A stretch of 36,895 bases of DNA, from NCBI GenBank assembly GCA_039800325.1, contig JBDLQY010000172.1:1-36895 (forward strand), read 5' to 3'. Below, piece by piece: positions 24,757 through 32,373 of the stretch. Position numbers and translations under genes: made by a program. Under the pieces are notes generated by a model that searched no databases, had not been told where the DNA came from, and saw only the letters and a program-made list of their open reading frames with translations. The stretch comes from SYIM01 sp039800325. GTDB taxonomy: Bacteria; Pseudomonadota; Gammaproteobacteria; Burkholderiales; Burkholderiaceae_E. Position 1 is the first letter of the stretch. Each line of letters opens with the position of its first letter.

Positions 24757-26223
24757 TTAAACAGTCAGCGGCACGGGCTTTACCTGCTCATCCAGCGGCC
24801 AGATGGGACGCTGGACTCGGGTATAAGGCACCTTCCGGTGGTCACGTGCAATGGGGCCGTCGGCATCACAGTAAAGCACCTTAGATGCGATCGGTGAAAA
24901 CGCGGCGTAAAAGTGATTGGTTGACTTCACCACGACCAGTCGCTTACTACCCAGGTCGACGCCTAAGCCGGTGAACAGGTCTGCGCCTAATGCCTGCGTG
25001 CGCTTGGTAATAAGTACCACCTCGATGTCATCGACAACGATAAGCGCCGTATCGCCCAGTGGTACCTTTGAGTCAACAAAGGTCATAGTCGCGTCGCGCT
25101 TTAGGGCCTTGACAGTCACTTTTGCGTCAATAGGTAAACCCGAGCTGGGTGCGGTTTTACCTCCGAAGCGAAGCGCCAGACGCCCCCCTGTTCCCGCCAT
25201 AAAGCACAGGCGCACGGCGATCGGATCCCAGATGGGCCCCAGGGCGGCCCGTTTAACGCCGCGTTCGATGAGCCGGCGAAGGATGACGGTGGAATCGCCC
25301 GGAGCTCCCCCTCCCGGGTTATCGGCCGGGTCGGCTACGACTACCGTACCGGGTATGTCGGCTGCCGCATCGATGATGCCGTCTGGGTCAAGGTAGGGTG
25401 GTGTGGTCTTGCCGCGCATGGCAAAAAAATCATCGGCCAGCTGGCGAGCGAGGGCGTCACCTTCCTGCTTGCGGTTATCTGTGATGACCAAAATTCTCGA
25501 GCCCAATTCAGGTACATCGGCATACGGAAAGCAGTGGGCGATTGATATCGACAACACCCCATCATGTCCCTCAAGTGCACTGATGCGGTCGACGAATCCA
25601 CGCATGGGCTGAATCGTTGTCGGGAAGCTTCCGATCATGCGGCAGTCGACCAGTGACATCACCGGGCGAATTTCGCCGCGTATGGTGCGCAAGATAAGTT
25701 CGACCACCTCTTCGCCGCGCGCCACGAAATCGGTATGTGGAAACTCTTTAAAGCAGATGATGACCGTCGCATTGCGTACGCGCTTGAGCGTCATGTGGCA
25801 ATGCGGATCGAGTTCGACACCGATGGGCACCTTTGGACCCACTAGCAGTCGCACCCGCTCGATGAGGTCGCCCTCGCAATCATCGTAGCCATCTGCGACC
25901 ATGGCGCCGTGTAGCCCCAGCAAGACACCATCGACTGGCATGGCCGCTCGCAGCTGTCCCAGCACTTCATCCCGCAGGGTTTCATAGGCCTCGCGCGAGA
26001 CCAGACCTGCGGGCTCTGCAAACGTAGCTGTCCCTTCGATAAGCGTAAAACCTTCTTCGCGCGCTCGCCGACGCGCTACCCACAAGGGGGCCGTGCACAG
26101 CTTGGCATCGTCTGGATGCTGGCCTGGCGGCGCGTAAAACGACTCGTGAAAGCTTTCGAGCGCGGTCGGAATGGGCGCGAAGGTATTTGTTTCGGTACCG
26201 ATCGAGGCGGCAAACAGTCGCAT
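24757..26223 (-). CDS. M81-family metallopeptidase (MlrC-like)
   Basis: A 488-residue protein of the MlrC/M81 family. Marks: GTETNTFAPIPT at 9-20, LHGAM at 104-108, the probable zinc-site motif ELDPHCHMT at 137-145, EFPHTDFVARGEE at 160-172, and DNPGGGAPGDST near 300. MlrC of microcystin-degrading bacteria hydrolyses linear microcystin products, but the family is broad and often sits beside peptide importers in organisms with no microcystin link. CAGGGAGACA precedes the ATG. No mlrA, mlrB or mlrD neighbour is present here, so I would not call this microcystin breakdown. A hydrolase for unusual (D- or iso-) peptide bonds is the fair inference. Confidence 0.9.
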   Translation of the reverse strand: MRLFAASIGTETNTFAPIPTALESFHESFYAPPGQHPDDAKLCTAPLWVARRRAREEGFTLIEGTATFAEPAGLVSREAYETLRDEVLGQLRAAMPVDGVLLGLHGAMVADGYDDCEGDLIERVRLLVGPKVPIGVELDPHCHMTLKRVRNATVIICFKEFPHTDFVARGEEVVELILRTIRGEIRPVMSLVDCRMIGSFPTTIQPMRGFVDRISALEGHDGVLSISIAHCFPYADVPELGSRILVITDNRKQEGDALARQLADDFFAMRGKTTPPYLDPDGIIDAAADIPGTVVVADPADNPGGGAPGDSTVILRRLIERGVKRAALGPIWDPIAVRLCFMAGTGGRLALRFGGKTAPSSGLPIDAKVTVKALKRDATMTFVDSKVPLGDTALIVVDDIEVVLITKRTQALGADLFTGLGVDLGSKRLVVVKSTNHFYAAFSPIASKVLYCDADGPIARDHRKVPYTRVQRPIWPLDEQVKPVPLTV

Positions 26224-26352
26224 ACCGATGTCTCCCTGTTTTGGTGATTTTGAATTGGGGTGCAGCTTAGTGCACGCCGGCTGTTCGGCGTGCGCTCAGA
26301 CTGTAGGTCGACTCAGCCACGCATGCAAGCGGCAGGCGATGTTCACCGACAT

Positions 26353-26378
26353 GAAAAAGGCCCGCATACGCGGGCCTT
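26353..26378 (-). terminator. Intrinsic terminator of the orphan binding-protein gene
   Basis: On the minus strand AAGGCCCGC pairs perfectly with GCGGGCCTT (9 bp, 4-base loop, 26357-26378) and is followed by TTTTTC. It lies 58 bases after the stop at 26436 and ends that transcript before the M81 gene. The remaining bases to 26223 (M81 start) would hold the M81 promoter, which I could not pinpoint. Confidence 0.85.
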
Positions 26379-26435
26379 AGGTCGAGCGTGTCGACGAACT
26401 GGCGTTTGACAACGCCAGCCGACTGAACGCGAAGA

Positions 26436-28028
26436 TTACTTCACCGTAGCGTAGTAAATCTTGGGCGCATCATTGGAGTTATGCACCATGGTGACGCTTT
26501 TCTTCATAGCCCAGGGACGCATCTGATGATGCAGGGGAATGTAAAGAGCCTCGTCACGGGTGATCGTCAGTGCTTCTTTGATCATGGCATTGCGCTTAGC
26601 CGTATCGGTTTCGATGCCCATGGCGTCAACCAGATCGTCAACCTTCTTGTTGCTGACCTTAGATAGGTTGAAGTTGCCGTCAGCACCGCTGGTCCGCGTG
26701 CGCACCAGCGACTGCAGGCTGTACTGCGCATCGTAAGTGGCAACGCCCCAACCGAGCAGGTAGGCGCTTGAATCAAAGTTTTGAATTTTGGCGATGAAGG
26801 GGCCGAAAGGCATGGCATTGAGCTTGGTGCGCACGCCGATCTTGGCCCACATGCCGACGACGGCCTGGCAGACTTCTTCGTCATTCACGTAGCGATTGTT
26901 GGGGCAATCAAGCGTGAACTCAAAGCCATTGGGATAGCCCGCGTCCGCCAGAAGCTTCTTGGCCGCATCGATGTTAACCGCCGCCGGCTTGTCGAGATCA
27001 GGGCTATGACCGTTAACACCAGGTGCGATCATCAGTGCTGCGGGCAACGACAGGTTACGCATGATGGTGCGCTGAATGGCCTGGCGGTCAACCGTCATGT
27101 TGAGCGCTTGACGCACGCGTACGTCCTTGAAGGGGTTGGCACCCTTGTGGCCGTACTTGAGCTCGTTGCTGCCCTGATCTAGGCCGATGAAGATGGTGCG
27201 CACCTCAGGTCCGTCGAGCACGGATAGGTTTTGGTTCGAGCGAAGCCGCGCTACGTCTTGGGTGGGCAGGTCAGTGACTACATCGACATCGCCTGCCAGA
27301 AGGGCGGCGATACGGGTGGCATCGGCCTTAATGGGCGTGTAGGTGATGTCGGTGACATTGCCATCGAGCTTGCCCCACCAATTTTTATTGGCGGTGAGTA
27401 CGATGCGCTGGTCAGGTGCCCATTCCTTAAGAATGTACGGGCCTGTGCCATTCGTGTTACGCGAGGCGAAGGTCTCTTCCTTGGCTTTGTAGTCCTGAAC
27501 TTTCTCGGACTTGTTGGCCGCGGCCCAGGCCTTGTTCATGATGTAAAAGGTGGTGAAGTTGTTGAGCAGGGTGGGAACCGGCTTGTCAAGAACAATGTCG
27601 ATGGTGTGGTCATCGACCTTCTTGATTTCTTTGATGCCTGCCACGTAAATCTGCATGGTGCCCTGAGGCTGGCGAATACGATCAAACGAGAAGATCACGT
27701 CATCGGCGGTGAAGGAAGAACCGTCATGAAACTTAACGTTTTTGCGCAGATTAAAGCGCCAGCTGGTGGGTGATGTCGCCTGCCAACTGGTGGCCAGTGC
27801 GGGTTCGACTTTGTAGTCTTTGTCGTAGCGCACGAGGGGCTCGTAGGCGTGGCCCAGGATGTTGTTGGTGGTGGCGTGGTTTTGCGAATGGGGGTCAAGC
27901 GTCAGCACATCATTTTGTGCGGCCCACTTAAGCTGGGCTGCGGACGCGATGCCGGCTGTGCCAACACCCAGCGCAAGCGCCAAGCTGACTGCACAGGCGC
28001 GCGAGAGTGAGAACAGATGGTTGAACAT
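26436..28028 (-). CDS. Orphan ABC substrate-binding protein, SBP family 5
   Basis: A 530-residue periplasmic binding protein. ATG 28028 is chosen because AAGGAGA lies just before it and a Sec signal follows (ACAVSLALALGVGTAGIASA, then AQLKW). The upstream in-frame extension of 11 residues is not likely. Family-5 marks are NDVLTLDPHSQNHATTNNIL, WRFNLRKNVKFHDGSSFTAD and GTGPYILKEW. No permease or ATPase gene is adjacent, and the gene has its own terminator. It may use the DppBCDF-like importer at 17-21 kb with a different ligand, or one elsewhere. A palindrome in its promoter region and a MarR-like gene upstream suggest ligand-controlled expression (inference). Confidence 0.9.
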   Translation of the reverse strand: MFNHLFSLSRACAVSLALALGVGTAGIASAAQLKWAAQNDVLTLDPHSQNHATTNNILGHAYEPLVRYDKDYKVEPALATSWQATSPTSWRFNLRKNVKFHDGSSFTADDVIFSFDRIRQPQGTMQIYVAGIKEIKKVDDHTIDIVLDKPVPTLLNNFTTFYIMNKAWAAANKSEKVQDYKAKEETFASRNTNGTGPYILKEWAPDQRIVLTANKNWWGKLDGNVTDITYTPIKADATRIAALLAGDVDVVTDLPTQDVARLRSNQNLSVLDGPEVRTIFIGLDQGSNELKYGHKGANPFKDVRVRQALNMTVDRQAIQRTIMRNLSLPAALMIAPGVNGHSPDLDKPAAVNIDAAKKLLADAGYPNGFEFTLDCPNNRYVNDEEVCQAVVGMWAKIGVRTKLNAMPFGPFIAKIQNFDSSAYLLGWGVATYDAQYSLQSLVRTRTSGADGNFNLSKVSNKKVDDLVDAMGIETDTAKRNAMIKEALTITRDEALYIPLHHQMRPWAMKKSVTMVHNSNDAPKIYYATVK

Positions 28029-28050
28029 GGGGTCTCCTTGTCTGGTTTTA

Positions 28051-28071
28051 AAAACGACCAATCGTCATTTT
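28051..28071. promoter_or_regulatory. Imperfect palindrome, candidate operator upstream of the binding protein
   Basis: AAAA, one base, GAC, five bases, GTC, one base, TTTT forms a 21-base dyad 22 bases before the start codon at 28028. On the minus strand TTGTCT stands to its upstream side at a distance suited to a -35 box, so the dyad would cover the spacer. The MarR-like gene just upstream is the natural candidate to bind here. No reporter evidence; the -10 box is poor. Confidence 0.4.
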
Positions 28072-28185
28072 AGACAAGCTTTTCGCTGGGCTGCACGCCG
28101 CCCCGACGCGATTGGGGGTAAGTCATGGGGCGCACCCGCGAATCTTTGGGCGCGGGATGAAACCCGGCACCCAGAACCTCAGCAC

Positions 28186-28650
28186 TTAGCGATCTGCGCG
28201 CCTTCGGCTCAGAACCTCAACGATTGCCGAGCGCCGTTGTACGGCAACCGGTTTGAACTCGGATGTCAGTTCGCGTTCTAAAGAGGTTTGTAGCGCGTAG
28301 GCGATCCGTTTAATTAATTGCTCGCCGCGCGTTGACAGGCGTACGGTCTTGGTACGTCGGTCGGACCGGCCGGGTTCAATCACCAGTAATCCGGCGTCTA
28401 GCAGGCGATCAAAATGCATACGAATGCCGCGGCTGCTGTGGCCCACTTGAGAGAACAACTCCTTCACCGTCGGCCCGCATTGCAAGCGGTCCCGGCGATC
28501 GGTGGGGGTACCCCGGGCGGCAGCCAGCAAGAGGTCGATGGCGATAAGGGTGCAACCCGGGTAAAGGGCTTCCTCAAGCAGTATGCGCACCCTGATGAGG
28601 GCGGCGATGGCGTTTCTTGTTCGTTCTATGTCCACGCGCTTAAACGTCAA
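28186..28650 (-). CDS. MarR-like winged-helix transcriptional regulator
   Basis: About 154 residues if started at TTG 28650; GTG 28635 is an alternative and neither has a good ribosome site. An in-frame TAA lies seven codons upstream of the TTG. The central part reads as a winged helix: GPTVKELFSQVGHSSRGIRM (helix-turn-helix), then HFDRLLDAGLLVIEPGRSDR with the recognition-helix/wing pattern LxxxGLLxxxxxxxDRR, and STRGEQLIKRI, the usual MarR/PadR C-terminal helix start. It lies 157 bases upstream of the binding-protein start in the same direction. The 212 bases from 28651 to 28862 hold its promoter and only a weak A/T hairpin. Confidence 0.78.
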   Translation of the reverse strand: MTFKRVDIERTRNAIAALIRVRILLEEALYPGCTLIAIDLLLAAARGTPTDRRDRLQCGPTVKELFSQVGHSSRGIRMHFDRLLDAGLLVIEPGRSDRRTKTVRLSTRGEQLIKRIAYALQTSLERELTSEFKPVAVQRRSAIVEVLSRRRADR

Positions 28651-28862
28651 CGTCCAGTTGTTCTTTGGTTAAGAAGACTACCGAGCTTACTCCAGAGGCT
28701 CTATCGGAATCGAGTGCGTTTTTTGCCTCTTTCTGCGCCTTTTCCTCTAAAAACACGGTTTCTTCAGCTGAACTATCGCTGAAGCACTCTATAGTGGGGT
28801 CGGGTTACAAAGGGCAGGCAAGCTTTGTTTTTGTGCGGCCGCGCCTCAGGTTGGTGCAACTT

Positions 28863-29414
28863 TTACGGGCGTGGCGTACGTTCGAAGCCCGTCGGCTTTG
28901 GCAGATCGCGCAAGCTTAGTACCCGGAGCCCTTGTTTATCGGTGATGTGCAGGCTCAGCACTTCATTGGTCTGCTCGAGGGCTAATGCGCCCAGGTCGAG
29001 GTCGTGCACGGCTCCTACGCCCTGGGCGGACCGCAACAACAAAACGCCCTCGTCACCGAAATGGGCCGACTGCACAGGACCAAACAGATGCCCGCAGTGC
29101 GTGACGAAGCGCGCCTGCGTGCCGCTGCCCAGTACCCGAATGATCAAAGGTGCAATGTCCAGGTCTACGAAAACCCTTTGTGGGCCGTTTTGCCAAAACC
29201 AACGGCCCTGCTCGTCGCAGGTGTAGTTGCGCTCAATGAAAGCGATGATGGGCGGGCTGGTGATGGGGCTACCCGCGCCGTGAAGGGCTTCATCGAAACC
29301 GGGCATGCCGCGATCAATCAGATGCCATTGACCCCTGCGATCGAGCCGCAGCCAACCGAAGACGGCTGGCACATTGGGCCAGCGAGCCATGGCTCGCAAT
29401 ACCTGTTCATCCAA
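28863..29414 (-). CDS. Conserved betaproteobacterial protein, DUF2946/DUF2944-type
   Basis: A soluble-looking protein of about 183 residues. I place the start at TTG 29414, giving a first stretch (M)DEQVLRAMARWPNVPAVFGW that matches how family members begin; ATG 29390 is the alternative. The TTG start overlaps the stop of the hydrolase gene by eight bases. Recognisable are WPNVPAVFGWLRLDRRGQWH, IAFIERNYTCDEQGRWFWQN and GPQRVFVDLDIAPLII, which recur in this family of unknown function from Burkholderiales. I am unsure of the exact DUF number. No catalytic motif was seen. The open frame extends farther upstream inside the hydrolase gene, but that part is its shadow. Confidence 0.78.
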   Translation of the reverse strand: MDEQVLRAMARWPNVPAVFGWLRLDRRGQWHLIDRGMPGFDEALHGAGSPITSPPIIAFIERNYTCDEQGRWFWQNGPQRVFVDLDIAPLIIRVLGSGTQARFVTHCGHLFGPVQSAHFGDEGVLLLRSAQGVGAVHDLDLGALALEQTNEVLSLHITDKQGLRVLSLRDLPKPTGFERTPRP

Positions 29415-30480
29415 GGCAGGATCCCAGGTGTTTGCGGGCAAAGGTAACGATGCGTTGGGGCAACCAGGCGAGATGGCCGGGCGGGGCTCCGCCCGCGAAG
29501 CCCACATGCCCTCCCCCTGTGCTGTAGTCCAGATGCACCTGGGGCGACACGCCTTCAGGTGTGGCCAGACACGCTGCGGGCACAAAGGGATCGTTGCGTG
29601 AGTTGATCACCAGAGTGGGCATGCGCACGCTGGCAAGAAACTGCCTGCAGGATGATCGACGCCAGTAGTCGAAGCAGTCGCTGAATCCGTGCAGGGGGGC
29701 GGTCACGGCATCGTCGAAATCAAAAAAATTGCGCGAGCGCTTGACTCGGTCGATATCGATCAGCCCCGGATGCGCCTGTGCCATGGCCAGGGCCTTGGGG
29801 CGAAGGGTGCGCAGAAAGTATTCGGTATACATGCGATTGATACCCGACGACAGAGATGCCGCCCCGGCATGCAGGTCTTGCGGGGGGCAGATGGCGGCTG
29901 CGACATCAATGATCCGGGCGGCGGCCTCGCCCTGTTCGCCCAGCCACTTTAATAGTGCATTGCCGCCCAGCGACACACCGGCCGCGATGATGGGGCCTGA
30001 TGGGTGTCGATCCCGCAGGCGTCTGAGAACCCAGTCAATCTCGGCCGAGTCGCCTGAGTGATAGGCGCGTGGGGCGCGATTCAGACTACCGCTGCAACCC
30101 CTGAAATGCACGACCAGACCCTGCCAGCCCAGCTCACGGGTAGCGGCCATCAGAGCGCGGGCATAAGGGCGATCGGAATTGCCTTCAAGGCCGTGGAAGA
30201 GCACAAGCCGGGGGCGCGCGCCCCGATCCGATGCGGGGGGGAGCCCTCGTTCTGTGTCGAGATGCGGTCCATTGCGGGTGTCTTCACCCTTACCGCTTCG
30301 CTGGCCATCAGCGGCACCGTCAGCCTCAAAGTCGATATCGATGAAGTCCCCGTCTGGGGTATCCCATCGCTCGCGGCGCCAGTTGATGCGTGGACAGGGC
30401 GTGATCAGCGCCGGCCATAAGGTCTGCAGGTGAGCGCCTGGCAACCAAAAAGGAGCGCGATAGGGTGTGGCCTGGAACAT
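29407..30480 (-). CDS. Alpha/beta-fold hydrolase, YheT/COG0429 family
   Basis: A 357-residue hydrolase. The N-terminal FWLPGAHLQTLWPAL and ERWDTPDGDFIDIDF are family marks. Oxyanion segment LFHGLEGNSDRPY starts at 94, HFRGCSG follows, and the nucleophile elbow GVSLGG puts Ser170 in place; Asp297 (NSRNDPFVP) and His325 (GGGHVGF) complete the triad. Residues about 54-90 form a charged, Gly/Asp/Arg-rich insertion not usual in YheT proteins, between the second strand and the oxyanion strand. The natural substrate of this family is not settled; esters are likely. The downstream DUF gene overlaps its end, a pairing seen in related betaproteobacteria. Confidence 0.92.
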   Translation of the reverse strand: MFQATPYRAPFWLPGAHLQTLWPALITPCPRINWRRERWDTPDGDFIDIDFEADGAADGQRSGKGEDTRNGPHLDTERGLPPASDRGARPRLVLFHGLEGNSDRPYARALMAATRELGWQGLVVHFRGCSGSLNRAPRAYHSGDSAEIDWVLRRLRDRHPSGPIIAAGVSLGGNALLKWLGEQGEAAARIIDVAAAICPPQDLHAGAASLSSGINRMYTEYFLRTLRPKALAMAQAHPGLIDIDRVKRSRNFFDFDDAVTAPLHGFSDCFDYWRRSSCRQFLASVRMPTLVINSRNDPFVPAACLATPEGVSPQVHLDYSTGGGHVGFAGGAPPGHLAWLPQRIVTFARKHLGSCLG

Positions 30481-30531
30481 GGCTGCTGGGCTTGACGCCC
30501 CTTGAGGCGGCGCCGATGACCCGGTGGTGCG

Positions 30532-30969
30532 TCAGTGCAGGATGGCGCCCACGGGCGCCGAGGCGGACGGATCGCCCGATTCAAGGGGCGAGGCGTGATG
30601 CACAAGAATGCGCCAGCCGTACGGGCCCTTGACATAGACATTAGTGGCCACGCACTCAACCGTTGAAGAGCCACCCCGTCCCTCAATGCGGATCTGCTCG
30701 ACCAGGTTGTGGACCGCGATCAGCGCGCCGGCATGGCTACGCACCGAGCGCACATGCACGGCAATCGATCCGGCGCCAAAGATGCCTTCAAATGAGGCGC
30801 GTACAGCCTCCAGGCCGACCAACCGTTGACCGTTGGGGTGCACGCAGACGACCTCGTCGTCGTCTGCCCATAACGCCATCATCGCCGCCAGATCACCCTT
30901 TTGCATGGCGTCGTAAAAAGCCTCTTCGACGGCTTCCGCGGTGGGGTAGGGTGACAGACGAGGCGGCAT
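30532..30969 (-). CDS. NTF2-like / SnoaL-like domain protein
   Basis: A 145-residue single-domain protein with a cone-shaped NTF2-like fold pattern: AEAVEEAFYDAMQKGDLAAM (helices at the N-terminus), MALWADDDEVVCVHPNGQRL, GLEAVRASFEGIF and a C-terminal strand set ending GWRILVHHASPL. The ADDDEVVCVHP and WRILVHHAS segments match a group annotated as nuclear transport factor 2 family or DUF4440-like. Such proteins bind small ligands or act as small enzymes; no specific role can be given. It is 14 bases from the zinc-finger gene upstream and 51 bases before the hydrolase gene, probably in one run with ilvE. Confidence 0.85.
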   Translation of the reverse strand: MPPRLSPYPTAEAVEEAFYDAMQKGDLAAMMALWADDDEVVCVHPNGQRLVGLEAVRASFEGIFGAGSIAVHVRSVRSHAGALIAVHNLVEQIRIEGRGGSSTVECVATNVYVKGPYGWRILVHHASPLESGDPSASAPVGAILH

Positions 30970-30983
30970 TCGAACTCTGAAGG

Positions 30984-31205
30984 CTAGTGCCCTTTAGCCA
31001 CTGCGCCGGGCTTCAGACGGTAGGCGGTACCGCAATACGGACAGCGCGCCTCACCGTGCGAGACATCAAGAAAGACCCGCGGATGCGATGACCAGATAGG
31101 CATGCGGGGGTTTGGGCAGAAAACCGGAAGATCAGACGCACCTAGTTCGATGGCGCTGGCTTCTTGCGTACCGGTGGCAGGGGCGGCGCCCGGGCTGGAG
31201 TTCAT
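30984..31205 (-). CDS. CHCC-type zinc-finger protein (zf-CHCC)
   Basis: A 73-residue protein. Cys30, His41, Cys55 and Cys58 (VFCPNP, SSHPRVFLDV, RCPYCGTAY) form the CHCC zinc site also known from the NDUFS6-type subunit of complex I. Small versions follow ilvE in many betaproteobacteria. The first 25 residues are a flexible Ala/Gly-rich tail. It starts 14 bases after the ilvE stop, so the two are co-transcribed. A structural or metal-buffering role is possible; nothing more can be supported. Confidence 0.88.
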   Translation of the reverse strand: MNSSPGAAPATGTQEASAIELGASDLPVFCPNPRMPIWSSHPRVFLDVSHGEARCPYCGTAYRLKPGAVAKGH

Positions 31206-31219
31206 GCGCGTCTCGCTTG

Positions 31220-32143
31220 TCAGGCTACCGGCGTGAGCCAGGAACGGTAGCGTTCATTGCGACCGGCCACGGTGTCAAAGAAAATGGATTGAAGTCGCTC
31301 GGTGACTGGGCCCCGGCGACCTTCTCCGATGATCCGGTCATCGAGTTCACGGATGGGGGTAATCTCGGCGGCTGTGCCGGTGAAGAAGGCCTCGTCGGCG
31401 CAGTACATTTCGTCACGCGTGATGCGCTTTTCACGGACTTCAATGCCCAGGTCGCGTGCGATGGTGAGCACGGCATCACGGGTGATACCGTCCAGGCAAG
31501 AGGCCAGATCTGGCGTGCAGATGACGCCCTTGTTGACGATGAACACGTTTTCGCCAGCGCCTTCAGACACATAACCCTCGGTGTCGAGCAGCAGGGCTTC
31601 ATCGTAGCCGTTGGCGGTGACCTCGGCATTGGCCAGGATCGAATTGACGTAATGGCCACTGGCCTTGGCTCTGACCATGGAGATGTTCACATGGTGCCGG
31701 GTGAACGATGAAGTCTTGACCCGAATGCCCTTGGTAAGACCTTCTTCGCCCAGGTAGGCTCCCCAGGGCCAGGCGGCGACTGCCACATGGATGGTATTGC
31801 CGCGTGCCGACACGCCCAGTTTCTGTGAGCCGATCCAGGCAATGGGTCGGACATAGCAGGAGGCCAGTTTATTCAGGCGTACCACGTCGAGCTGCGCCTG
31901 CATAAGTTCGTCCATCGAACAGGGCAGCTGCATCTGAAAAATCTTGGCCGAGTTGAAAAAGCGTTGCGTGTGCTCGCGCAGACGGAAGATAGCCGTGCCG
32001 CCTGCAGCGTCGTAGGCACGTACGCCTTCGAAAACGCCCATGCCGTAATGCAGGGAGTGGGTGAGCACGTGGATCTTGGCATCACGCCAGTCAACCATCT
32101 TGCCGTCGAACCAGATCAGTCCGTCGCGGTCGGCCATCGACAT
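31220..32143 (-). CDS. ilvE: Branched-chain amino acid aminotransferase
   Basis: A 307-residue fold-type IV PLP transaminase, the usual length of IlvE. ATG 32143 is chosen because GAGGAG stands a few bases before it; the longer open frame upstream lacks family similarity. Marks: LIWFDGKMVDWRDAKIHVLT, HYGMGVFEGVRAY (33-45), the catalytic Lys160 in VRAKASGHYVNS, EALLLDTEGYVSEGAGENVF, and FFTGTAAEITPI. It moves the amino group between glutamate and the keto acids of leucine, isoleucine and valine. The neighbouring azlCD genes (branched-chain amino acid export) across the divergent promoter fit this. A GC hairpin lies in its leader. Confidence 0.95.
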   Translation of the reverse strand: MSMADRDGLIWFDGKMVDWRDAKIHVLTHSLHYGMGVFEGVRAYDAAGGTAIFRLREHTQRFFNSAKIFQMQLPCSMDELMQAQLDVVRLNKLASCYVRPIAWIGSQKLGVSARGNTIHVAVAAWPWGAYLGEEGLTKGIRVKTSSFTRHHVNISMVRAKASGHYVNSILANAEVTANGYDEALLLDTEGYVSEGAGENVFIVNKGVICTPDLASCLDGITRDAVLTIARDLGIEVREKRITRDEMYCADEAFFTGTAAEITPIRELDDRIIGEGRRGPVTERLQSIFFDTVAGRNERYRSWLTPVA

Positions 32144-32373
32144 GGAGGGTCTCCTCAAAGTGCGCATCGGGGACGCCCGGGAAAAACCCACGGGCGAGCA
32201 ACACTCGATTCTATCGAAACCTGTGCGCCAAGTCCGTGTAAGGCCGATCGTCGCGACACATGAGCCGTGGGCTCCCGCCAAGCCGCAGGGGCGTGGTCGA
32301 TGATCGCTCGTTCAGTTTCGCCAAAGTCGCAGGGGGTGGGGTCGGCCAGTCCCCGCGCTGTTAAACTCGGTCG
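32144..32373. promoter_or_regulatory. Divergent intergenic region ilvE / MFS with leader hairpin
   Basis: These 230 bases separate ilvE (minus) from the MFS gene (plus). In the ilvE leader CGCCCG (32174-32179) pairs with CGGGCG (32191-32196), with an A-rich loop and two inner pairs, starting about 30 bases before the ilvE start. It might hide or expose the ribosome site at about 32150, but no leader peptide rich in Leu/Ile/Val was found. TTAAAC near 32350 could be a -10 for the MFS gene. No clear -35 was found. Confidence 0.35.

Noticed and set aside
24757..26223. Calling the locus a microcystin-degradation cluster.
   Set aside because: Only an M81-family protein supports it; the family is broad and mlrA, mlrB and mlrD are absent in the window.
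28807..28833. A/T-rich hairpin ACAAAG/CTTTGT with a T run on the plus strand.
   Set aside because: No plus-strand gene ends nearby and the stem is weak.
31220..32281. Longer ilvE reading from an upstream start at 32281.
   Set aside because: The extra 46 residues have no family similarity and GAGGAG precedes ATG 32143.
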